A stretch of 64,000 bases of DNA, taken from Gorsachius magnificus. Lineage: Eukaryota; Chordata; Aves; Pelecaniformes; Ardeidae. Position 1 is the stretch's first letter; every line of letters begins with the position of its first letter. Below, in pieces: positions 51,221 to 61,825 of this stretch. The stretch is from NCBI GenBank assembly GCA_034008185.1, contig CM067081.1:188373510-188437509 (forward strand), in the 5' to 3' direction. The position numbers were made by a program, and so were the translations under genes. The notes under the pieces are model-generated. The model was not told where the DNA came from. It did no database searches and worked only from the letters and a program-made list of their open reading frames with translations.

Positions 51221-51774
51221 TGTCGTGGTTTAACCCGGCTGGCAACTAAGCACCACGCAGCCGCTCGCTCACTCCCCCCCCTCCCTCAGTGGGATGGGGG
51301 AGAGAATCAGGAAAGGGAAAAAAGGTTAGAGCCGAGGGCTGAGATAAAGACAGTTTAATAAGAGAAAATAATAATAATAGTAATAATGAGAATGATAACA
51401 AAATATACAGAATATACAAAACGAATGATGCACAATGCAATTGCTCACCACCCGCTGACCGATGCCCAGCCCGTCCCGAGCAGCGATCAGTACCCGAGCG
51501 ACCGACCGACCCACCAACCCCCCCGAGCATGACGTTATATGGTATGGAATAGCTCTTTGGACAGTTTGGGTCCTAGCTGTGCTGTACTCCCAGCTTGTTA
51601 TGCACCTGGCCGAGCAGGAGAAGCTCAAAAAGTCCTTGAGCAGTCTGAGCACTGCTTGGCAACAACTAAAAACATCAGCGTGTTATCAACATTCTTCTAG
51701 TACTAAATCCAAAGCACGGCACTATGCTAGCTTCTGTGAAGAAAATTAACTCTATCCCAGCCGAAACCAGGACA
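51221..51774 (-). mobile_element. Solo LTR nested in a CR1, complete, with 5 bp target duplication
   Basis: A 554-base LTR in reverse orientation, from TGTCGTGGTTTAACCC to CCGAAACCAGGACA on the plus strand, flanked by AGTGC (51216-51220 and 51775-51779). It belongs to the same family as the LTR at 31893-32537: the 5' half and the last ~100 bases are nearly identical. It is about 91 bases shorter because its GGTCGG and CTCGGG arrays are small. It has no internal retroviral sequence. It lies wholly inside a CR1 and so is younger than that element. Confidence 0.94.
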
Positions 51775-51779
51775 AGTGC

Positions 51780-51886
51780 CCATTGCCCCACTTAGCTTGG
51801 TATCATCAGCAAATTTCATCAGGGTACACTTGATCCTGTCATCAGGATCACTTATGAAGATATTAAGCAGCATTGGGCCCAAAGGT
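51780..51886 (-). mobile_element. CR1 LINE, 5' part (continuation across the LTR)
   Basis: CCCCACTTAGCTTGGTATCA, AGCAAATTTCATCAGGGTAC and AAGATATTAAGCAGCATTGG are the reverse of the CR1 ORF2 segment that directly precedes the part ending at 51220. Removing the LTR and one AGTGC rejoins the two segments. Confidence 0.9.
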
Positions 51887-54800
51887 GAAAAGGCCCAAAG
51901 GCCCAAACTTGTGCACCTATGAGCAAAATAGTTACCTAGACAATGGTGAGAGTGCTCATCCTTCCTCCTCCGTCATGATGTGGGCGTCTGCTGTATCACA
52001 CTGGGAAGCACGAAAGCCTCAGCAGTCCAGCTGCTGTTGGATCTGCTTCAAAAACTTCTTGGGTAAGCTGACATATTTATATCTTCCAGCTTGGAAGTTT
52101 GGTCTATGCCATTTCTGTGAGTTAGCTGATTCTGAAGAAAATTGCCAGTCATTCCATATGCAAGGCTTGTGGCTGCAGGAGACAGCAAGGTGCAGGTGGC
52201 AGTGCTGCATAATGACCTTTAGCCCTTTCTGGCCACCATGTCCTGCCTATGTGTTTGCCCTGCTTTGACCTAATGGCACTGCTCACAGCGTGCATCAGGC
52301 CTTAGCATGAGCTGTGTGTTAGCCAAAACCTGAGAAGGGCTTGAAAGAAAGTCGCAGCTATGGAGCATGATGGTTAGAGGCTGGCCAGGTCAGTGACAGC
52401 CTGTTGGTGCTCCTGAGCCCTGGCAAGTTTATTTATGGCAGTATCCTTTGTGCTCTTGTGGGAGCAAATAAGGGACACAAAATCCTTGGACATCTTTTAG
52501 TTACTCCTGGAAGTTGACACTGTTCTTGGTCTCCAGGTGGTGCCAGAGTGGTGTACAGGCTTATGTAGTGGCAGGCACGTGCTTTAAAACAAGTTACTTC
52601 CCACAGAAAACCAGTCATCTACAGACTCATCAATAATTTTAGCTGGAAACTTCAATAAGGATTTTTGGGCCAAGCTTAGGAGATTGTACAGATTTATTGC
52701 CTTAATGCTCCCCAAGCAAAGTCTGAGTAGTCTGGAATGGTTCTGAATTGTGTCAATGAGTGATGGATTAAAGATTCCCCAGGTACTGTGTACAAAGCGA
52801 CACCGCTGACCCGAATGGTTCCTTGAAAGCTATTCTGGTTTATTGTGTCAGTGATCCACAGATAATAGGTCTCTGGGGGACTTTTGAACCAGGTTTTTCA
52901 ATTCATGAGGCAGTAAGGATGCTCTGACTTGCCAAGTCTAGGCAAACTTTGGCACGTATTGAAGCATATTTGAAGGGCTTGAAGCAATGTCTCACAGACT
53001 TTTATTGAACTTGTAACAGATTTAAAGGAGGAACAGTCAGGAAATGCAGTGATTCTGGACTGGGGAAAGGCATGAGTGGGAGGGAAATCATGCAATGCTC
53101 AGCCAAAATCTTAACTGTAGAAACAATTTTCAGGCACAGAGGTAAAGAAAAAGATTTCATGTATTTTCAAGCCTTGCAATAGCTGCACAATGTTGTGTCA
53201 AAGTTTCTGACTTGCTGCAGACTCACAGTGGAACATATTTACATTCTTCTGCTAGAGTGAGAAGTAATCACAGTAATTTCACCAGCAAACTTAAAAACAT
53301 TAACAGTTCTAATTACCGAGTGATAGGTAGGATATTGATAGTTTTGTTTCATGTAATTAAAACATGGCAGAAGGAAAATTTCAAAATTAATTGTCACAGT
53401 TTCATGCAATGCTGCGATATGGAGGTAGGAAACTTAGCTTTGGAAACTAAATAGAATGTCAGCAATGGAACTTACTACTGATAAAGGCTTATCTCAGATA
53501 AAAGATTTGTGCTTATTCAATCCAGTTAGCATGACCTCACAAAAACTGGTATTATCACATAGTCATGCCTGGTTTGCCTGCTCCCAAATTTAATTCTTAC
53601 ATTAAAAAATTGTTATTAAGTAAACAATAACGAATGCATTTATTACATAGCATGTTCTCATTACATTTTAAAGATAACCCTTTTATGAGTAAACCGTGGA
53701 ATTATAATAACTTTGTCCTTTAGAAAAAGACGGTTCAAAATGTAAACTCCAGTGGACCATTAAATGCTTTTGCTGAATTCTGTATTTTCAGAAACATAAA
53801 GTGCAATTTAGAGATCTAGATGCATTTTATCAACTTGTGGCTAAATGGTTAATTAATACTCTTCATTAATTGTTATTATTCATGGATTCTTGTTATTCAT
53901 GTCTGGATCCTTGTTTAGTTGACTGAAACAAGATTACTTCGGAATGTGGACTGAGCTCACTAGCCTTAGTTTGCATGGAGTGTCTTGGCAAACAAATTCC
54001 TTATTTCTGAAGCGTGCTTGTTTGTGATGAGTCATGATGAATCCCAATGTGCTGCTTAGGCTTTACTTACACATCATTAGGGTACCCCTTGCATGTTTTA
54101 ACATGAAATGCAATAACTATTGTGCCTTTAAATAACAAACGACAGTTCAGCGGTGTACCCCTTCATAGTGATACATACCAACTATCAGAAAATTGGATTG
54201 CTATCTTCTGTCAAGCCAGTGATGTGAACGAGAAGTGTCACTCTTTCTCAGTATCCAAAGTGGCACAGCCATGGCTAGTACATGATCCTCGTGTCTAGGC
54301 ATGAGGCATTTAGCTAACAGGTGGTCTGCAGTAACACAGGTATGTGGAAAAGGTTGCATTGAAATGCACACTGCATACCTCTTTTTCTAATCTTTTCCCG
54401 TTGCATGAGCACTTTCTGTTCTATTAAATTCTGTATTAAATGAACATTGTGTCCTATAAGAATTACAGCAAGAGGAAATTATTCTCACTTATCACATTAC
54501 AGAAATGCAAAGCTTCAAACAATAATGTCAAATTATTTTTCATGATAAGTTTCTTCATGTGAGGCTGCACTTTGTATTTGGAATTCATAGTTTTAAAGTT
54601 GTGCCTCCATTACAAGTTGCAGGTGGTCTAATTAAAACCAAGACTTATTAAGAGTCTAGTGGGGAAGATCAAATAATAATGAAGGAGATATTTTGAATAA
54701 CATATAGTCATTTATATGCAGCAGAAGCTAAAATAGGTAGGCAAAGAAATGTTGAATTGGTTATCTCAAATGCGTAGAGCACACATTCCCCATTCTCCCA

Positions 54801-57800
54801 TTTGAACCTTCAGAGGACCCAGCCTGTCACACACCATTCATGCCTATTGTAGCCTCTTTACCACTTTATTTCACCTGTAGTCCTGTTGTACTTCAGGTTC
54901 CTTGGTAGCTCTAATTATCTAATTCTAATTAAAGGAATCTACAGACTTCAAACATGCTCCCACACATCCAAAACACTCAAATGCTACTGGAGGCTGTACA
55001 CCTTCTCCTGGGAAGGATGCTAAGGGATAAGATAGTTCAGCAAAAGTAGAGCGCTTATAAAGAGTGACCTTAGGCCAAGCAGAAAGCCGGCATATGCCGC
55101 ATGCGCCTGTCAGTTGTTGCGGTGACAGACGTAGACCAAAAAAGAAATAAATTTCAAAATGGAAACTGAAAATTAATTCTTCAGTGATGAAAACCCAAAG
55201 TGTGTGGAATTTCTTTGTTTGTTGGTATGCCACACAGCCTGCATGTGTGTTGGAAATGCATGTCTCGTGGCATTCTGAAAAGGATTGGAAACAAAAGAGA
55301 GGCATCCTCATTACATGGCATGTTGCATCCTGTATCAATGTTTCAATGTGATGCCAGTTGTGTTAGAGCCTGTGGCAGTGGTAGGAAATGCAATACAAAG
55401 TGCCCTTTTCCGTTCCTTCTTAAAGAACACAAGAGATGAGGTAAATTGTTTAAAATGCACAGAATGGGCAGATTGAACCATATCAAGAAAATTATGATCA
55501 GTTGCTATTCCATGCAGTGTTTTAATGCTCAAATATGTTTTGCACTGAGCTTTTTCCCGCAGTTTTCTTCTCTTCAAGATTTGATGAATCTTGCAAGGAC
55601 ACATTCAAGTAACAACTCATGTAACTGATCCTCATATAACTGTAGTTTATGGTGACAACATCTGTAAGCACAGGCACATATGGTTTCAGGATAAGACAAG
55701 CTTATACATATCTTAGAAAACACTAGTGCCACAAAAACCCCTTTTAAAATCAAATGAGAATTCATGCCACAAGACATTACGTATTCCATTTGTGCCACAC
55801 ATAATCTGAAGAGATCTGGGGTGGGAGGACACAGAGAAAAATAGTTTTAAGCCTGTTGGGAATTGCTTGTTCCCACACCTTATTTACGGTCATACCTTTC
55901 TTTGAAGAGCTTTTCCTCAGGACCAAAATGATTGGAAACAATGCAAGCAGAGTCCATATATGAGGGTTTAAAAGGACATCATAAAGATGAAATACATATT
56001 TAAAATACTTTCCCTCTGTGACAACCAAAGCCATGTGGTGTGTAACAATATCTTGTGACATTAAAAGAAGTTTTGCAAACTAAATTAACTTTTATGTGTA
56101 CTTCATATTTCCTTCAGTTCGGACGGTGAAGCCGGAATGGTTCTTTCAGTTAGTTTAATGTTCTTAGGACCAATTACAATGTTCATTGCTAGTCCTCCGA
56201 GCTAGTCTGTGTCTTTAGGCACAGCCCTGAGCCAGACAAGCAGCACAGGCTGAAGCACCACAAAAGCAGCCCTTGGAGGCATTGTATGGCAAGGACACTC
56301 CTCCTCTGCTTGTATGTTGGTGTGGGGAGGAGAAAACGGGAGGCAGGAAGAAAATTTCCAGCACGTCTTCAAAAATAATAGCTCACTGCCTTGCTCACAG
56401 TGGCCAGGTATTGTGACTGCAGAGCAAGTGGGCGAAAATGGAGCACTTCTGGATGGAATGCACTTTTACAAGCATTTCATTTCACCTCTCTGAGGCTGTT
56501 TACTAGCCCAGGCTTGCTTTCAGGATCCCAGGGGACTTGCTCTCTTTTTTGCCAATGAACTGAAAGGAACAGGCCACCTCACAACACAGTGAGTGTTCAA
56601 TGTGTGATAAAATCGGCCTTTCAGCCTCAACTGCCATTTCCAAACCCAGTGTAGGAACCATATAAAACCCAGTAAACTCTGAAACTTTCTCTGTGATCTC
56701 TCCTAATTTCTTTAAGATCCTACCAGCCCCCAAAGAAAGGGAAATCTGTAATTCTGATGGGAGGAGGAAGTTGGAACAATTAGAAAAAATGCAAACTAGA
56801 GTATACGTCTAACTGTGCTGGATGCCTTTGAGACGTTAAAATCCCATGGGACTGGCAAGTTGGACCCCTTTGGGTCTAGATCCCAGTTCATGGATTCTGT
56901 GGCAGTTTGCAGGACCATTAAGGCCAGTTCCTATTTTGCACTTTTGTGACATCTGTCAAGTCACCATAGAAAAGACTTTGTACTGCATTTTGACAATAAT
57001 TGTGGAAGGGGTCTCACACTGCAGTATTGGTAGTGCACATTTCTAATTTCTAACCAGCTTCCAAAGAGGGCTATTTTTCCCTCTTCTGTTGGCTGGGATT
57101 CTCAGGATACAATTGTGCAGCACAAAGCATGCTTCATGGAGCCGTCTGTGCTAGCCTGGAGTTAATGAGCATTAAGTATACAATATTGAACCAGTGAAAA
57201 ATATGGTAAAAATTAATGTTTAATCATATCTCCTTTATGTTAGCTGACTGGGTTGTCTTTTCACAGCATTGAGTTCTGCCGTATAGGTATATCCAAAGGA
57301 ATTTAAGGACTGGCCTGACGGAGCCTGGGCAGAGTAAGGAACTCAGATGTCCATTTCCCTACTGGCCTTACCAGCAGAAGAACTTTTCTTCCACTAATAT
57401 TTGCAGACAGCATTTAATAGAAATGGACTGTCAATAAAAATACAGTGTGTTCTTATTTGTAATCTTGCTTTCCCATTTCAGAAGGAAGAAAGATACCTTC
57501 TTAGAGAAGGCACAATGGGTTGGCTAAGGGGCACAGATAGCTTCTTGGCTCAGATGTGGAGGAGGAAGCCCTATGATGACAGTTATGCATTTTAGTTGAT
57601 TCCCAAGGAAGCCTTAGTGGTAAGGTTGTTATTTACTCACCCTAGCATAAAGGACTGTTGCATTCATTTTAAAGTCACTTTCAAATTTGTTCTTTCAACA
57701 TGATTTGGATTCATGGTTCAGTTATTTTTAAAGAAAATTATTTCACTAAGCTGACATAACACATACATAACAGCTATAGAAAAGAATTTAAAAAAATAAT

Positions 57801-58837
57801 ATTAATCCCTTGCATAAAGAGTAGACCTTATGCTAGGAATCAAATGGAGAAGACCGGTCCCTCTTTCATCTTTAATAACTGAAGTGTGGCCGCCAGATAT
57901 CTGTGTGATATGCAGTCCCAGCATATAATGCTCCAGCCTGATCTCAGGGGCAGATGGCAGCAGTCACAGGTACAAATATACAAACTTACAATTTCATGCT
58001 GTTTAGATCAAGATGAAATACTATGTGATGGCACCTGTAGTCTCTGAAGTATTTGCAGATTCTTTCCTCTGCATTAAGGATGAAAAGACTTGTAGCTCAA
58101 TAGAGTGTTAGCCTGCTTTCCTTTTTTTTTTTTGTGATCGTTCTGTCTCTCTCTGTCAGTCATTTCACCCACCACAAATACATTCTGAAGTCACTGACCA
58201 ATTTTCCCCAAATTTCACTGAAGTGAAGTCTTGAAGACATTCAGGTCTCAAAAAATGTCATAAAAAGCAGTGGTTGAGTAGAGGAAAGACATCAGAATAA
58301 AAGCCCCCACTGGCAAACAGTCATTTAAATGCCCGTACTGCCCGGTATGTGATCTGAACAGTTGTTTGGTTTGGGCTCTGGCTGGCCAGGGACCCTGTGC
58401 ACAGGTCTGCCTGGCTGCAGCAGAATAGCTGGGGAAGAAGTGCTTATCTAGGATGGAAAAGGGAGCTGGGGGCTGGAGGACACGAGCAGAAGTTGGGCAA
58501 AGGAACCAAGGGGGGTGTGAGTATAGTGCCTGGGGACCAGAGACAACTCAAGGGCACTATGGGGCCAGCAGCCTGCATGGTGTGGGTAAAGCAGTTTTGT
58601 GGAAGGTAGGACCATGAGTGTACATCAAGCTGTGATTATAGCGGGGGAGCCTGTGGAACATGCATGAAACTAGTTCTACTGCATACAGAATCAGCTACTG
58701 CATACAGAAACAACTACCAATAGGCACTATAATCTGGGGACTTGCGGCTGCCCTGTTGAGCATGCCTTGATGAAATTTACGCTGAGATCAAATTCCTAAA
58801 TGAAGTCAGTGTAACAACCATTCATTATAAACACGTG
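51887..58837. other. Intergenic, no gene recognised
   Basis: Mostly AT-rich unique DNA. Repeated TAATTA/ATTAAT-type sites cluster at 53840-53905. Open frames at 51873-52268 (+) and 54925-55338 (-) have no recognisable domains. No repeats identified. Confidence 0.5.
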
Positions 58838-59553
58838 TGCTGGGTTGACCTTGGCTGACTGCCAGATGCCCACCCAGCAGCTCTCTCACTCCCCCTCCTC
58901 AACAGGACGGGGGAGAAAATAAGAAAACACCATGGGTTGAGATAAGGACAGGGAGATCACTCCAGTTACTGTCACAGACAAAACAGACTCCACTTGGGCA
59001 AGATTAATTTAATTTATTGCAAATTAATAACAGAGTACGATGGTGAGAAAAAGACAAAAAACTAAAACACCTTCTCCTCTCCCCCCATTCTTCCCAGGCT
59101 CAACTTCACTCCTGTGTTCCTGACTCCTCCGCCTTCTCCTGCCCTGAGCAGGGCAGGGGGATGGGGAATGGGGCTTGTGGTCAGTTCATAGCAGCTCCTT
59201 TCTGCTGGTCCTTCCTCCTCATGCCATTCCCCTCCTCCAGCGTGAGGTCCCTCCCATGGGACGCAGTCCTCCGTGAACTTCTTCAACATCGGTCTCTGAC
59301 CTGGGTGTCTGCAGGGCTGTTTCTCATGCCTTTTTGTTCCCTTCTCTCTGCCAGGCATTTTTGCTCTTTCTTAAATCTGTTTCCCGGAGGCACCACCGCC
59401 ATGGTGGCCGAGGGGCTCAGCCGTGCCCTGGGGTGGGGGCAGTCGGAGCCGGTTGGAACTGGCCGTGTCCGGCGCGGGGCGGCCCCGGCCTCTCCTCACA
59501 GAGGCCGCCCCGCAGTCCCCGCTGCCCGCACCTCACCGCCGACACCCGGTGCA
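58838..59553 (-). mobile_element. Solo LTR of a second avian endogenous retrovirus family
   Basis: About 716 bases with plus-strand ends TGCTGGGTTGACC and CACCCGGTGCA, i.e. a reverse-oriented TG...CA LTR. On its own strand the first ~150 bases are CpG-rich (its U3 region) and an AATAAA signal lies at 59018-59013. The layout matches a bird LTR family in which a CTCCAGCGTGGGTCCC-type minisatellite separates U3 from R; here that array is down to about one unit near 59237. No target duplication was found and no internal retroviral sequence is present. The 137-codon plus-strand frame (59161-59574) is an artefact of the LTR. Confidence 0.85.
59013..59018 (-). terminator. LTR polyadenylation signal
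   Basis: AATAAA on the LTR sense strand within AATAAATTAAATTAATC, placed toward the 3' end of the reverse-oriented LTR as expected for the end of R. Confidence 0.6.
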
Positions 59554-61609
59554 ATAAGGGGTTTGAGTACTTAAATACATTTAAAGATTAGAGCTTAACA
59601 GGAAGTGTCAAAAAAAAAATAATTCTTAAACAGTCCAAAGAACAGCAACACCGCATAGAAATGAGGTAAACACTTTTACGGGTATCTATCAGGCAAAAAT
59701 TCTGGATGTCCACAGCTGCTAGACCACCAAGTGGTTGGGCACAGACTTTGTGGGTTATGTTTAGAGTCCTAAAACTTTGGACAGTTACCTGGGACCAGGG
59801 GCCAGAGTGCCTTCTGTGGACTGTGTCATTGGCACTTGTCTTTCAGAAATGCTAAGTACATGCTGCTCCAGCACGAAATCAAAGGCCAGCTCTTAATCCT
59901 GTTTGCTTCAGCCTCACTCTTTATAAATTTGCATCCTTATTTCCTTATTGTTGTAAGGTTCCAGTCCTTAAATGAGAGAGAGGAAGAGTCTGCCAGTATA
60001 ATAGGCATGGTATTGCTTTTAGCAGGTGTCCTACCTACGTGATCTCACTCCCCTTCCAAACTGTGATTTAGATGTCAGCCTCAAATTGACTCCTAAGTGA
60101 AAGGCTGCATTCAGCTGCTTAAACATGTTTATTTATGGCCATTTAAGATACCTTTCATTTCCAAGACATCTGCAGGGGGCTTTTACCTCAGATAGCCTTC
60201 GTGCCTTCCTGGAATGGCAATGGGAAGTAAGATGCCACACCAAAACTCTGACAGTGGTCAGGTCTTACATTCAGGGAACTGAATCTGGCCTGAGGCATCT
60301 GGTATCTTCCCTGCTACAAAAATAAGGGGAAAAGTGACTACCTAACCCTACAGCCAACCTGCTGCTGTGGGTGCTTCATGTGCACTGCAAATTAGAAAAC
60401 AGTTTGACAATCAAAGTTTTAAAGTGTTTGAATCTTGATGCAGAAGTGGTGTTTAAGTCTTACAAGTAAACAAAATCTGGGGCATATCCTGCTTGTTTTA
60501 TAGCACTGGCTGTACAAGGTGCTTTGCACATCCCACATGAAAAGCAAGAAGATGTGATGACCTCTGTGGTGGGTTTAAGAGATGAGAAAGATTACATTGA
60601 AGAAAGGAGGGCAAGCATTTCTGCACATGGTGAAAATGCCCATGTCTCAGTTGATGGAAGAGGAACTAGCCATGCTGAGGGAGGGAGGAAGGAGCCAGGG
60701 CCACCACAGAGATGCAGGGGCTGTCCTGCCTTTGGTCCTGCCACTGCTCAGGTGTTCACTTTGCTTTGTTTAATAATCTGACTAATAAACTTGGTTTGCT
60801 TTTTTGTTCTTGTTGTACTGTGAATTACCAACAAGGATGGCTCACTTATACCTGAATTTGCTTATGCTTCCTCTGCAAAGCCTGGGTAAGCCTTCAATTA
60901 TTTTTCATCTTTGGATGAAAGTCTTTGAAAACAAAAATTCAATATGAATGTCAAAAAGCCCTGCAGTGTGTGAGGTGTGTTGTTTATGCACCATTTTGGT
61001 AGAAGAGATCAGCATATATTTTACACTCCTTTTCAAAGATGAGTGTGTTACAGGCCTTACATCACTGAAGAAGTTTTTTAGTTCTTAAACTGACTATTAA
61101 AACTAAACACTATTAATTTCATTCAAGGCAGAAAAGAAAAGGAAGACTCTACAAACCTTTCTTTAAGCCACCTGATTGTTGTTTATGAGAGTTATTCTAT
61201 TATTGGAATTTCTGCTATTGGAAAAAATTGCATTTCTTATCAGAGAATAGTTACTACTTACATCAGACCTGACACTACAGAAAGCTAAATCCTTTACTAG
61301 CCAAATGGAGTTGGTGATGGCAGACATGAAATATTAAGTCAAAGCATTTCAAACACTGTTCACATCACATAAACAACAAATGTGGCTGAAAGCAAAGCCT
61401 AAGAAAAATTATGAAGTTTCAAAGTACACAGAGCAAGCTCATCTCGCTGCTGTGAACCTGCCCAGTAAACTACACATTTCACTATAGATTCTATAGAAAA
61501 CATGGGATGAAAGCATGTAGAAAGGCTGGACGTTTCATAAAGGTGTATCATAGTTCTCAGTCTAACCAACAAGAATGAAATTGCTCTGCCAGATGCTAAT
61601 GTTCTGAAC
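59554..61609. other. Intergenic, no gene recognised
   Basis: Unique sequence; the frame at 60524-60781 (+) has no ATG at its edge and no recognisable domain. Confidence 0.55.
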
Positions 61610-61825
61610 GTGGACAGAAGCTGTCTAAGATACCTTGCAGATGCAGTACTGTGTATTGCTAATGTTTCTTCTACATCAGGAAACCAGCCTCAGGCTATTG
61701 AATTAATGCTAGATACTGGATCAGCATTTTCTGTACTACCCCAATTTACTTACAATGCTTTAGAAGCGTGCTGCCTTCTGAGCTTAGGATGCATCTATGT
61801 GAGGCATTTGACTTTCTTCAGGTGA
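61610..61825 (+). pseudogene. Possible retroelement aspartic protease remnant
   Basis: A 71-codon open frame contains QAIELMLDTGSAFSVLPQF at about residues 28-46. A hydrophobic beta strand followed by DTGS/A and a SVLP stretch is the active-site signature of retropepsins from Gypsy-type and retroviral Pol, and differs from the pepsin DTGSSxLWV form. The frame lacks an ATG at its edge, ends in a stop soon after, and I could not find the downstream flap and GRD-type motifs or reverse transcriptase. It therefore looks like a short decayed fragment. A chance match is possible. Nothing here could encode an active enzyme. Confidence 0.35.

Noticed and set aside
59161..59574. 137-codon plus-strand frame
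   Set aside because: Lies inside a solo LTR on its antisense strand and ends in the CpG-rich U3.
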